A stretch of 53,092 nucleotides of DNA from contig CAIRHO010000047.1 in NCBI GenBank assembly GCA_903878415.1, positions 1-53,092 on the forward strand. The letters run 5' to 3'. The DNA is from an uncultured Actinomycetes bacterium. Its GTDB lineage: Bacteria > Actinomycetota > Actinomycetes > Nanopelagicales > Nanopelagicaceae. Numbering within the stretch: the stretch's first letter is position 1; each line of letters starts with the position of its first letter. The position numbers and the translations under genes are program-made. The notes under the pieces are model-generated. The model saw nothing but the letters and a program-made list of their open reading frames with translations, was not told the origin of the DNA and did not search any database. Of this stretch, positions 26,452-34,524 are shown in pieces.

Positions 26452-26475
26452 GCCGTAACGGTACCCTCCATTGCT
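26452..26475. promoter_or_regulatory. Overlapping divergent promoters of crtE and metF
   Basis: Minus strand TACCGT (26463-26458) lies 6 bases before the crtE GTG. Plus strand TACCCT (26462-26467) lies 8 bases before the metF ATG. The two -10 boxes share the bases of a GGTACC palindrome, so RNA polymerase could not occupy both at once. Confidence 0.45.
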
Positions 26476-27351
26476 ATGCGGCGCCCCTTTTCATTTGATA
26501 CCCCAAGCGGGAAGCCAATTTTTTCCTTAGAATTTTTCCCGCCAAAGGATGAAAAAGGTGAAGCGAACTTATGGGTGGAACTTGCCGAATTAAATTCGCT
26601 TCAGCCTGAATTTGTATCAGTCACGTACGGTGCTGGCGGTTCAACTCGAGAGCGAACAGTTCGAATCACCTCTGAAATAACAGCTCGCACTGGCTTGCGC
26701 ACTGTTGCTCATTTAACTTGTATTGGTTCGTCAAAGAACGAACTCTCCGAAATTCTCGATCAATATTGGCAAGCAGGGATAAGAGATATTTTAGCGTTAC
26801 GTGGCGATCCGCCAACAGGTCCGCAATCAGAATGGATTCCAACAGCAGGTGGGTTTAGCCACTCCGATGAGTTGGTTTCACTCGCTGCGGCTGCAAATTT
26901 TAACGTTGGCGTTGCCGCGTTTCCAGATTGTCATCCAGCATCAAATGGCGATCACCTTAAAGATATTTCAGTTTTATTAGAGAAAGAACGCCGTGGCGCT
27001 CAGTTTGCTACTACTCAATTTTTCTTTTCGACTGATAAATATTATAACTTGGTAAATGAGTTAAAAGAGCGGGGTTCTAATTTACCTATCTTCGCTGGAA
27101 TTTTGCCAATTACGCAAGTCAAGCAATTAAATCGAATGGCACAACTAGGTGGAACGCCCATCCCAGCAAATATCGTGCAGAAATTTTCCAGAATTGAAGA
27201 TGATCCAGAGAAGGTAAAAGCACTTGGAATTGAAATTGCAGTAAATCTTTGTGAAGAATTAATTGCCATGGGTGCGCCAGGTTTACATTTTTATACAATG
27301 AATAACGCGTACGCTACAAAAGAAATTGTTAAAAGGATTGGGCTTCGCTGA
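26476..27351 (+). CDS. metF: 5,10-methylenetetrahydrofolate reductase
   Basis: FAD enzyme reducing methylene-THF to methyl-THF, the methyl donor for methionine synthesis. Seen: 291 residues from ATG 26476; FSLEFFPPKDEKGE at the start, VSVTYGAGGSTRERT, HLTCIGSS, ALRGDPPTG and the C-terminal GAPGLHFYTMN block, all MetF landmarks. An in-frame TTG at 26431 would lie inside crtE and is rejected. The next gene starts 1 base after the stop. Its placement between carotenoid blocks looks coincidental. Confidence 0.96.
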   Translation: MRRPFSFDTPSGKPIFSLEFFPPKDEKGEANLWVELAELNSLQPEFVSVTYGAGGSTRERTVRITSEITARTGLRTVAHLTCIGSSKNELSEILDQYWQAGIRDILALRGDPPTGPQSEWIPTAGGFSHSDELVSLAAAANFNVGVAAFPDCHPASNGDHLKDISVLLEKERRGAQFATTQFFFSTDKYYNLVNELKERGSNLPIFAGILPITQVKQLNRMAQLGGTPIPANIVQKFSRIEDDPEKVKALGIEIAVNLCEELIAMGAPGLHFYTMNNAYATKEIVKRIGLR

Positions 27352-27352
27352 A

Positions 27353-27967
27353 ATGAATCAATCAGATTTCTTTAAAGCCTGGAGCCAACTTCATGGTGGA
27401 GCGCGAATCTCTGGGATTGTAAAAGGATGGCTAACCATCTCCTTTGTGATTGCTAAGTTGTTAGTGAGGTTAAGAGTTGCACCAAATGCAATTACACTTC
27501 TCGGCTTATTCTTTGCAGTACTAACTAGCTTAAACTCACAAAGTTTAATTGCAGCCTTATTCTTACTTCTATCGTTAGCGTCTGATGGTATTGACGGTTC
27601 ATTAGCACTAGTTAAGAAGAGTGCTTCAAGTAGAGGCGCAATATTAGATGCAGTAACCGACCGAATTGCAGAAGGATTTTGGGCGCTAACTTTCTATTAT
27701 TTAGGAGCTCCGCTCTGGATAGTACTTACTGCTTGGCTTTCCGCATTCACGCAAGAGTATGTAAGAGCTAGAGCGGGTGGACTCGGATTACGTGCAGTTG
27801 GCGTGGTAACAATTGGAGAGCGACCTATTCGAGCTAGTTTTCTCTTTGTCGCAATCATTATGCATTTCTTGGAATTAAATTATGTGAACGCACTCGCTAT
27901 CATCTGGTGTTCTCTACAATTTTTGAGTCTTACAACAGTCTTACGTTTTGCATATAAAAATATTTAA
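27353..27967 (+). CDS. CDP-alcohol phosphatidyltransferase family protein
   Basis: Membrane enzyme family joining a CDP-alcohol and a second alcohol in phospholipid synthesis. Seen: 204 residues from ATG 27353; several helices; the family motif appears as DGIDGSLAL, then 8 residues, G-AIL-D-AVT-D. All four Asp and both Gly are kept, but the Arg of the canonical D-x2-DG-x2-AR is Leu. The actual product (phosphatidylglycerophosphate, phosphatidylinositol phosphate or another) cannot be assigned. Its stop overlaps the convergent crtD-like stop in a shared TTAA. Confidence 0.8.
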   Translation: MNQSDFFKAWSQLHGGARISGIVKGWLTISFVIAKLLVRLRVAPNAITLLGLFFAVLTSLNSQSLIAALFLLLSLASDGIDGSLALVKKSASSRGAILDAVTDRIAEGFWALTFYYLGAPLWIVLTAWLSAFTQEYVRARAGGLGLRAVGVVTIGERPIRASFLFVAIIMHFLELNYVNALAIIWCSLQFLSLTTVLRFAYKNI

Positions 27968-29463
27968 GCTTTACCAATCGCATTTGCCACAATCTCTGCG
28001 CTAATTCCAACTAGCGGTAAACCACCGCCAGGATGAGCAGATCCACCAACACAGTACAAACCTTTTAGCGGCGAGCGATTCTTTGCTCTTCTAAAAGCCG
28101 AACGTGCGCCATTGCTAGAAGTTCCATAAATTGAACCGCCTGGCGCATTTACACTTTGTTCAAGGTCTGCCGGTGTGCGAATTTCCATCACTGAAATTCG
28201 TTCTCTAATATCCACATTTCGCTCCGCTAGTTTCTTAATAATTAATTGGGCATAACTTTCTTTGAGTCCTGGCTTATTCCAATCACAGCCACCTTCTGGC
28301 TCATGGCGTGGTGCATTAACTAATACGAAAATACTCTCATCTCCAGGATTTTCAACCATAGTTTCATCTTTTGGCGCACAGATGTAGATCGCTGGATCTG
28401 GCACTGGTTCTTTACGTTTAAAAATTGCGTCATATTCATCATCATAATTTTCTGGGAATAGGACGCTATGGTGACTTAAAGAAGGGCCACCAGATGTATC
28501 GGCTTTCAATCCAATCAAGAGCGAAAACCCAGAGAGAGAAGGTATTGATTTTGCCAGGTTTCTACGTGCCTTTTGGGTAACTTTTGGTTTATTTGGCAGC
28601 AATTTTGAATAGATTATTTCGGAATCTGCATTAGCAACAACGATATCTGCAGTAATTTGCGTACCATTTTTCAGCAGGATTCCGGTTACTTGATTTTTTT
28701 GATGCAAGATTTCCGCAACTGGTGTATCTAGAAATATTTCGACTCCTAAATCGCGGCAACGTTCTTCAAGCGCTTCGGAAAGTTTTCCAATACCGCCTTT
28801 TAGATGCCAAGCACCAAATGCTTCTTCAACAAAAGCAATCGTCAGTAAAACCGCAGGAACGCGACGAGGATCAGAGCCGGTATATGTCGCGTACCTTTCA
28901 ATAATCTTTTGTATATATGGTGAATTTGTGTAGCGATTGGTTAACTTCCGGAGTGAAGTAAATGGCGCAATCTCGATTAAATCCGTGATTAGCGATTTAC
29001 TTTTCAATAAATGAAAAACTGATTTTAGTTCACTTTCAACAAACTGAACTCGAGATGCGCTCCACATCCGCTCTGCTCGGCGCATTATTTTATGCCAGTC
29101 ATTACCGGCTGACTCGCCAAACGCTGCAACTATTGCATCCCTAGTTTTATGATGTGAAAGATTCGAAAAAATAACTTCTTTGCCATCGGCAAACCGATAT
29201 GAGAAGGCTGGATCAACCGGGATTATGTTTAGAACATGCTCTAGTCTCTTGCCAGTTTTTAAGAAAAAATCTTTATAAACAGCCGGAAGTGTTAGAAGTG
29301 ATGGGCCAGTATCAAAAGCAAAGCCGTTGATCCATTCAGTTCTACACTTTCCACCAGTGCGGGCAGATGCTTCGTATATTGCAACTTTGTGGCCGGATTT
29401 TGCTAATCGGGCAGCGGCAGTCATGCCGCCAACGCCAGCGCCGATTACAAGAACTTTGCTCAT
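27964..29463 (-). CDS. crtD: CrtI-family carotenoid oxidoreductase, CrtD-like
   Basis: FAD-dependent carotenoid desaturase paralogue. Seen: 499 residues from ATG 29463; FAD motif VLVIGAGVGGMTAAARLA, GGKCRTEWINGFAFDTGPSLLTLP, and C-terminal GSAHPGGGLPLVGISAEIVA. The ATG overlaps the glycosyltransferase stop by 4 bases; an upstream in-frame extension to 29574 is rejected. Operon company (cruF, glycosyltransferase, crtA-like) suggests a C-3',4' desaturase acting on the 1'-hydroxylated psi end. A ketolase of the CrtO type is an alternative that sequence alone does not settle. Confidence 0.82.
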   Translation of the reverse strand: MSKVLVIGAGVGGMTAAARLAKSGHKVAIYEASARTGGKCRTEWINGFAFDTGPSLLTLPAVYKDFFLKTGKRLEHVLNIIPVDPAFSYRFADGKEVIFSNLSHHKTRDAIVAAFGESAGNDWHKIMRRAERMWSASRVQFVESELKSVFHLLKSKSLITDLIEIAPFTSLRKLTNRYTNSPYIQKIIERYATYTGSDPRRVPAVLLTIAFVEEAFGAWHLKGGIGKLSEALEERCRDLGVEIFLDTPVAEILHQKNQVTGILLKNGTQITADIVVANADSEIIYSKLLPNKPKVTQKARRNLAKSIPSLSGFSLLIGLKADTSGGPSLSHHSVLFPENYDDEYDAIFKRKEPVPDPAIYICAPKDETMVENPGDESIFVLVNAPRHEPEGGCDWNKPGLKESYAQLIIKKLAERNVDIRERISVMEIRTPADLEQSVNAPGGSIYGTSSNGARSAFRRAKNRSPLKGLYCVGGSAHPGGGLPLVGISAEIVANAIGKA

Positions 29464-30539
29464 ACGTTTCGACCCCGCCATTTCAATTCGCCGCGCATTT
29501 TTCCGATCCAAGACCAGCAAATTAGCGCAATAAGTGCAGCGATAGATAATGGATGTAAGAAAGCAGTTTCCCATCTAGATTTAACTTTCAACGCAGTAAC
29601 TAATCTAGAAGTTGTAATTGCCATATATCCAACCCAGCCCAATATCGAACCGTTTAACGCATAGATAAAGGGCACTATTGATGAAAGCGTGAGCAGCGTG
29701 ATTGCAAATATCGAACCAATCGGGGAACCAAATGCTCGCCATAGGGATTTGCGATAGCCATTTATCAATTGCGCAGAGCTCTTATACATTCGGCAGTTTG
29801 AGATAGCGCTACCGTCAGCTACGCCGCCATTGAATCCAGATTTCAACAATAACCGAGCTAATTCAATATCGTCGATCACTTCACCTTTAATTGCTTCATG
29901 GCCACCACATTTTAAGTAAGCAGCGCGGCTAACAATTAAGAATTGTCCATTTGCGACGGCCATGGACCGAATTCGAAACTTTTGCGCAATGTATAACGGA
30001 ACGGTTGCAAACCAACTCCATTGCAAGAGCGGCTGGATCAATTGTTCTATTGGAGTTATTGCAATTTGGGCAGGGTAAGGTGAAATAAAATCCCAATTGC
30101 AAATTTGCATAGTTCTAATAGCGCTTTGAATAGCGCTAGGGGATAAGCGGACATCAGCATCTATGAAAACTAGATAATCGGATTGGCTAGCTAAGGACAA
30201 TTGATGACACGCAAAATTCTTTCCTAACCAACCTAAAGGAAGAGTCTCTCCATTAATAGCTTTTGCTTGCATGTTGAACTTAAAATTAGATATCAATTCG
30301 GAAGTGTTATCGGTTGAGCCATCATTAAGAGTGATAATTTCAAATGCTGACAACCCAACTTGATCATTGCTTGAAGTCAATACGCCATTAACATTTTCAG
30401 ATTCATTTCTCATTGGAATTAATACCGAAACCGAAGAAGTCAATACGCCGCTCAATTTGCTCGGTTTCTTAATGCTTAGGGAATTAACTAAGGTGAGAAA
30501 TAATGAGCCGAGCGCAAGTAAGGTTCCAACTAAAACCAC
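29460..30539 (-). CDS. Family 2 glycosyltransferase, probable carotenoid glycosyltransferase (CruG/CruC-like)
   Basis: A 359-residue membrane-associated GT-A enzyme. Seen: an N-terminal helix, SVLIPMRNESENV, LNDGSTDNT, the metal/nucleotide-sugar DxD in FIDADVRL, GEVIDDIELARLL (catalytic acid region) and C-terminal membrane helices. GTG start at 30539, 5 bases after the cruF stop. In cyanobacteria cruF and cruG are neighbours and CruG attaches the sugar of myxol-type carotenoids, so a carotenoid acceptor is inferred. Sugar donor unknown. Confidence 0.8.
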   Translation of the reverse strand: MVLVGTLLALGSLFLTLVNSLSIKKPSKLSGVLTSSVSVLIPMRNESENVNGVLTSSNDQVGLSAFEIITLNDGSTDNTSELISNFKFNMQAKAINGETLPLGWLGKNFACHQLSLASQSDYLVFIDADVRLSPSAIQSAIRTMQICNWDFISPYPAQIAITPIEQLIQPLLQWSWFATVPLYIAQKFRIRSMAVANGQFLIVSRAAYLKCGGHEAIKGEVIDDIELARLLLKSGFNGGVADGSAISNCRMYKSSAQLINGYRKSLWRAFGSPIGSIFAITLLTLSSIVPFIYALNGSILGWVGYMAITTSRLVTALKVKSRWETAFLHPLSIAALIALICWSWIGKMRGELKWRGRNV

Positions 30540-30544
30540 AATAA

Positions 30545-31351
30545 TTAGCCGCTTCGCCCAAACGAAAGCGCAATGAAATATGGTGCTAGGACTAAGCCAA
30601 AAGTTAAGCCACCAACGAGTGCAACTCCGGGTCGATTAAAGAAGAAAATATTGCCGACCACTCCGGCAAACCAAGTCCAGCAGAGGAAGATATTAGGAAC
30701 TAAGTAACTTGCGCCGTTCTTGCGTCGCTCTCTTGGTAGCGTGATGTGTAGCAGTGCCATCAATCCCATGCCGGTTAGCAACCAGCCGAAAGTATTTAGC
30801 AGTGGGACTTCAGGCTGGAACGGGACGGTACGACCAGTAACTTCCCAAGTCCATCTTTGCGCAGAAACCATTTGTGGATCTAAGAAAATATCCCAAGCCA
30901 TTAATCCAGTCCCACCATAAAGAAATACCCAATGTGGTGAAACTCGACGCGCTGCAATCAGCAAGGGATGGGCAAGCATCATCCAGGCGAACGGCACCAC
31001 TAGTGGCACGCCATATATTTGGTATCCCAATGAAACATCGTATGAATAGGTGCCGAATGGCCATCCAGTTCGACTGCCAATTTGTTCAACTATTAGCGCA
31101 AACGTAAAAGTAATCAGAATATATCTAATTGCATAATTCAAACCATATGAGTAGAGAGCATGCAATGACATCGCACCTGCAGCCCAATAAACAGTGGCAA
31201 TGGTGACCAGGCGAAGTGTCTCTCCGGAAACTAACGGATAAGAAATTTGCAGCAGAAGTGCTATGACGAAAACTGCAATTAAGATTAATTGTTGAGCGTT
31301 TGTAATTGAACCGCGTAAATTTCGCCTCGGCCGATATTGACGAATTGACAT
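30545..31351 (-). CDS. cruF: Carotenoid 1',2'-hydratase, CruF family (DUF422)
   Basis: Membrane protein that hydrates the psi end of gamma-carotene or a related acyclic end to a tertiary alcohol. Seen: 268 residues, about seven helices, and the family blocks EQIGSRTGWPFGTYSYD, WMMLAHPLLIAARR and GLMAWDIFLDPQMVSA. It sits between the CrtA-like gene (14-base gap) and the glycosyltransferase. A CAGAAT box 6 bases upstream of the ATG may provide an internal promoter. Confidence 0.9.
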   Translation of the reverse strand: MSIRQYRPRRNLRGSITNAQQLILIAVFVIALLLQISYPLVSGETLRLVTIATVYWAAGAMSLHALYSYGLNYAIRYILITFTFALIVEQIGSRTGWPFGTYSYDVSLGYQIYGVPLVVPFAWMMLAHPLLIAARRVSPHWVFLYGGTGLMAWDIFLDPQMVSAQRWTWEVTGRTVPFQPEVPLLNTFGWLLTGMGLMALLHITLPRERRKNGASYLVPNIFLCWTWFAGVVGNIFFFNRPGVALVGGLTFGLVLAPYFIALSFGRSG

Positions 31352-31365
31352 GGCGCTATTCTGCC

Positions 31366-32031
31366 TTAAAGCGAGCCACTTTCATCGATGACCGCGAATC
31401 TGGCAAATAACTCTTCGGCATACCATTTTTCACGCGCAGTTGCGGCAATCGCGGCTTTATGCGCCGCTCCTTGATACGCAAATGTTCGGATTGCGGCCGG
31501 CGATTCCCAAATTGAAAACGTTCCTTGTAATCCAATAGGAGCCTCACCAATGCCGATAGCAGAAATTAAGCCATTCGCTTCTTTTAAACTTACAGTTACT
31601 GGCGGAACCGACCGCCAAAAAATCGGATTCTTATGCCACTTGATTCGAGCGCGGGTTATCGCCACAACTTTTCGGTTCCACGGAGTTTCGAATAATTCAG
31701 GAAGGAATGGCGATTTGCCAGACCACTTTCCTTGCACCGCAATATTTTTCAATACAACTTGGTAACGCTTGCTAGATTTATTATCCCAACGTTTTACTAA
31801 TTTTGAATTATTAAAACTAGCTAAATCTGATTCTAGAATAGTTACTAGCAAGCCCCAACGTTGAGAATTCGCATCTTTTGGAGTAAAAGTTTCGCCTTTG
31901 CCGGTACCAAGTAATTTCCAGAATCCAATATTCTTATTTCTACGCAACGGCAATCGATCTAGGCCCATATGCAGTAGCGCCCACGGCACATTGCTTTTAC
32001 TAATCTGCCAGAAATAAATTACAGTAATCAA
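31366..32031 (-). CDS. crtA: CrtA-like carotenoid monooxygenase (spheroidene monooxygenase family)
   Basis: Heme-type oxygenase family that in purple bacteria introduces a C-2 keto group on acyclic psi ends. Seen: 221 residues; LPLRRNKNIGFWKLLGTGKGE, WSGKSPF, ITRARIKWHKNPIFWRSVP, GIGEAPIGLQGTFSIWES, FAYQGAAHKAAIAATARE and WYAEELFARFAV, matching CrtA blocks in order. The start is a TTG overlapping the hydrolase stop (TTGA); it is kept because family similarity extends upstream of the first internal ATG (residue 22). Substrate here is probably the hydroxylated end made by CruF. Confidence 0.82.
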   Translation of the reverse strand: MITVIYFWQISKSNVPWALLHMGLDRLPLRRNKNIGFWKLLGTGKGETFTPKDANSQRWGLLVTILESDLASFNNSKLVKRWDNKSSKRYQVVLKNIAVQGKWSGKSPFLPELFETPWNRKVVAITRARIKWHKNPIFWRSVPPVTVSLKEANGLISAIGIGEAPIGLQGTFSIWESPAAIRTFAYQGAAHKAAIAATAREKWYAEELFARFAVIDESGSL

Positions 32032-32810
32032 TTACTAATTCCGGTTAATTTATTTATCTCTATTACCACTTCATCTGGGTGATCCCACATCGGAGCGTGT
32101 CCGCACTCTGAAAATATGATCCACTTTGCATGGGCCGGCGCAAGCGAACGTTCTTGACAAGTTTGGGTAGGCAGTGAATTATCGGTATCGCCAAAGATAA
32201 TTGTTGTCGGTACGGTAATTGGTATTTTCCCATTAAATCGCTTATTTAACATAGCATCCCAAGCTTTGTAATATCCTTCAGAATTTGCCATTGCTCTGGT
32301 GGCGTCTAAACAAGTTTCATAAGTAAATAAAGGCCAAAGCGGGCTAACGTTTTCAAATCCTAATTTCCGGAGCGATTCAAAATGAACCGTAAAGGATGCA
32401 ATCGGATTGACTAACCTAGCCATTATTCGATTTCGCGCACTGGTTCGAGATGTAAATGGAGTTAACCATAAGCCGGCTGGAGCTACTCCTAATAAAGATT
32501 TAATCCGTTCCGGTTTTAGCGCAGCCATTTCAAGAGCAACCCAGCCACCTAAAGAATTTCCAACGACATTAAATTTTTCGATTCCCAACTTATCCATTGT
32601 TCGGAAAACTGCTTCAGCTAAAGATTTTGGATCCATTGGTTGTGCGAAATCCATCGGTGACTTTCCATGCCCTGGCAGATCAACTGTAATTACTAGGCTG
32701 GTTTTTCTAAGTGCTGGGATTATTGGTTTCCACGCTGTTGCTGCTGAACCCATCCCGTGAATCAATAAGACAGGTTCGCCACTTCCGAATTGTTCAGTGA
32801 CAAGTTTCAT
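32028..32810 (-). CDS. Alpha/beta hydrolase
   Basis: A 260-residue alpha/beta-hydrolase fold enzyme. Seen: LLIHGMGSAATAW oxyanion region, the nucleophile elbow GNSLGG with Ser, FGDTDNSLP (acid) and CGHAPMWDHPDEV (His), so the catalytic triad is intact. No signal peptide. Substrate unknown. It is the second gene of the ybaK-hydrolase-crtA-cruF-glycosyltransferase-crtD operon; an acyl-ester role on the glycosylated carotenoid is conceivable but unsupported by sequence. Confidence 0.85.
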   Translation of the reverse strand: MKLVTEQFGSGEPVLLIHGMGSAATAWKPIIPALRKTSLVITVDLPGHGKSPMDFAQPMDPKSLAEAVFRTMDKLGIEKFNVVGNSLGGWVALEMAALKPERIKSLLGVAPAGLWLTPFTSRTSARNRIMARLVNPIASFTVHFESLRKLGFENVSPLWPLFTYETCLDATRAMANSEGYYKAWDAMLNKRFNGKIPITVPTTIIFGDTDNSLPTQTCQERSLAPAHAKWIIFSECGHAPMWDHPDEVVIEINKLTGISN

Positions 32811-33310
32811 TAGTCACCAACAACCATAGGCTTAGCATTTGTACATTTGATTAATTCGCTAAATGAAGTCGGATAAACCGCATGTGGGTGACCTGCCGCT
32901 GCCCAAACCACTTCATAATCGTTTAACGCTTCATCAATAAGCGTTATTTCCGGTTTTGATGCCCAACCCAATGGGCTCACACCGCCGATTGCAAACCCGC
33001 TCCACTTTCTTACAAAATCTGCATCGGCTCTTATTAATTTTTCAATTCCTAAGTTTTTTGCAACTAGCGCAGTATCTACCCGATGTCTGCCAGAGGTAAT
33101 TACTAATAGCGCTTTAGGTTCCAGATCATCGTCTATTCCAAAAACAATTGATGAGGCAATTTGGCCAACCTCGATACCAAGTCCGGCAGCTGCTTCTAGC
33201 GCGGTACGAGCACTATCCGAAAGTGCAGTGACTTCGCCGGTTATGCCATGAGATTTTAATTCAGCACGAACTCTGGCAACTGCAGCGTGTTGGAGAATTG
33301 ATTCGCTCAT
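32810..33310 (-). CDS. YbaK/EbsC family aminoacyl-tRNA deacylase-like protein
   Basis: A 166-residue member of the YbaK/ProX family that removes mischarged amino acids from tRNA (for example Cys-tRNA-Pro). Seen: the conserved Lys replaced region SSIVFGIDDD, VITSGRHRVDTA, the signature IGGVSPLGW and VWAAAGHPHAVYP. ATG 33310 is preferred over a TTG 6 bases earlier because TAACCT sits exactly 6 bases upstream. Its stop shares a base with the hydrolase ATG (TAATG). Probably a housekeeping passenger in the operon. Confidence 0.88.
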   Translation of the reverse strand: MSESILQHAAVARVRAELKSHGITGEVTALSDSARTALEAAAGLGIEVGQIASSIVFGIDDDLEPKALLVITSGRHRVDTALVAKNLGIEKLIRADADFVRKWSGFAIGGVSPLGWASKPEITLIDEALNDYEVVWAAAGHPHAVYPTSFSELIKCTNAKPMVVGD

Positions 33311-33322
33311 TTTCAAAGGTTA
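33311..33322 (-). promoter_or_regulatory. Leaderless promoter of the ybaK-carotenoid operon
   Basis: Minus strand: TAACCT (33322-33317), 6 bases, then ATG at 33310. This is the only clear promoter before the six-gene operon that ends with crtD. Confidence 0.5.
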
Positions 33323-33337
33323 CATGTTGCCGTTGAA

Positions 33338-33733
33338 TTACTTAAGTTCTGCGATTAGTCCTTCAATTCGAGTTTTAATCTCATCGCGAATCGGGCGAAT
33401 AGATGCAACCCCTTGACCAGCAGGATCTTCTAGTTCCCAATCCAAATATCGTTTACCGGGGAAGTATGGACATGCATCGCCACAACCCATTGTGATTACC
33501 ACATCTGATTCTTGAACTGCTGAGGTAGTTAGGACTTTAGGCACTTCGTGGCTGATATCAATTCCCAATTCGAGCATTGCTTCTACAACTGAAGGGTTAA
33601 TGGAATCGGCTGGTGCGGAACCAGCCGATCTCACTTCAACGCTATCGCCAGCTAAGTGGGTTAGGAACGCTGCGGCCATTTGTGAACGACCAGCATTATG
33701 CACGCAGACAAATAACACACTTGGCTTTTTCAT
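33338..33733 (-). CDS. arsC: Arsenate reductase, low-molecular-weight phosphatase type
   Basis: Reduces arsenate to arsenite with thioredoxin or mycothiol. Seen: 131 residues; the P-loop CVHNAGRS with Cys10 and Arg16 (CX5R), the second cysteine pair region MGCGDACPYFPG, and DWELEDPAGQG with the general acid Asp. Four bases after the aquaporin stop, so the two are one operon: reduce arsenate, then let arsenite out. No ArsR or Acr3 in the window. Confidence 0.93.
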   Translation of the reverse strand: MKKPSVLFVCVHNAGRSQMAAAFLTHLAGDSVEVRSAGSAPADSINPSVVEAMLELGIDISHEVPKVLTTSAVQESDVVITMGCGDACPYFPGKRYLDWELEDPAGQGVASIRPIRDEIKTRIEGLIAELK

Positions 33734-33737
33734 AGAT

Positions 33738-34391
33738 TTATTTCTTGGAGTTTGAAATTACGTTAAATAGTAGGACGCCAGCGCCAGCGCCAATTATTTG
33801 GGCAGCGATGAATGCAAGAATTGAATTAGCTGAAATTCCGGCAGGTGAAGTCGTGAAAACTCGACCGATAGTGACAGCAGGATTGGCAAATGTTGAAGAA
33901 GCAGTAAAGAAGTAAGCCGCGAAAATCCAAAGCGGTACTAACTTGGCAACTGTTTTTGCGCTATCGCCAAATGCCATGACTACCCAAACTAGTCCAGCAG
34001 TTGCGATGATTTCGCTTAGGAATAACCTAGAACCAAGGCGATCAACTGTAGATGTGGCGAGGTTTGGATCTGAGAACATTGCGTTAGCAAGGAATGCGCC
34101 AAGTATCGCGCCTAGGATTTGAGTTGCGATGTAATTAAGGGCATCGAGCGGTTTGATTTCTTTTCTGATTAAGAAGGCAATAGTTACAGCGGGGTTGAAG
34201 TGCGAACCGCTTGCTTCTGCGCCTAAGCGGATTATCACTGAGAGCATTGCTGCAGCAGCAGCGCCATTTACAAATAGCTGCATTAATGGTGAATCAGGTG
34301 CAAGGTTTTTCGCCATGAACCCGGTACCTATGATGGTTGCGGCTAATAGTGCGGTTCCAACAAATTCCGATGCGAACTTCTGTGGTTTCAT
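33738..34391 (-). CDS. Aquaporin/MIP family channel, probable arsenite channel
   Basis: Six-helix channel of 217 residues with two half-helix motifs: HFNPAVT (first NPA) and TFANPAVTIGR (second NPA). Canonical water channels read NPAR at the second motif; here the Arg is replaced by Val, which widens the predicted filter. Pairing with arsC resembles the rhizobial AqpS system, in which the channel releases arsenite. GGAG 5 bases before the ATG is a good Shine-Dalgarno. Confidence 0.88.
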   Translation of the reverse strand: MKPQKFASEFVGTALLAATIIGTGFMAKNLAPDSPLMQLFVNGAAAAAMLSVIIRLGAEASGSHFNPAVTIAFLIRKEIKPLDALNYIATQILGAILGAFLANAMFSDPNLATSTVDRLGSRLFLSEIIATAGLVWVVMAFGDSAKTVAKLVPLWIFAAYFFTASSTFANPAVTIGRVFTTSPAGISANSILAFIAAQIIGAGAGVLLFNVISNSKK

Positions 34392-34479
34392 TTATTCTCC
34401 AATTCGAGTGGCCTATTACTTGAAGGGTAGCAATCGATCTGTTGGAATCCCTTGATTTGAACTTGAACTTTGGGTTAAT

Positions 34480-34514
34480 AAAAAACCCCTCACTATGAAA
34501 ATGAGGGGTTTTTT
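34480..34514. terminator. Intrinsic terminator, bidirectional
   Basis: ACCCCTCA-loop-TGAGGGGT stem flanked by six A on the left and six T on the right (34480-34514). It can terminate transcription from either strand; upstream on the minus strand is doxX's 3' side region, and arsC-aquaporin lies to the left. Confidence 0.85.
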
Positions 34515-34524
34515 GAAACTAGAT

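Noticed and set aside
29464-29574. N-terminal extension of the CrtD-like protein
   Set aside because: It reads through the glycosyltransferase gene in another frame; the ATG at 29463 gives the normal FAD-motif start and a 4-base overlap.
34432-34475. ArsR operator upstream of the aquaporin
   Set aside because: TTGAAC/TTGATT repeats are present but not a clear inverted repeat, and no arsR gene is in the window; too weak to list as a feature.
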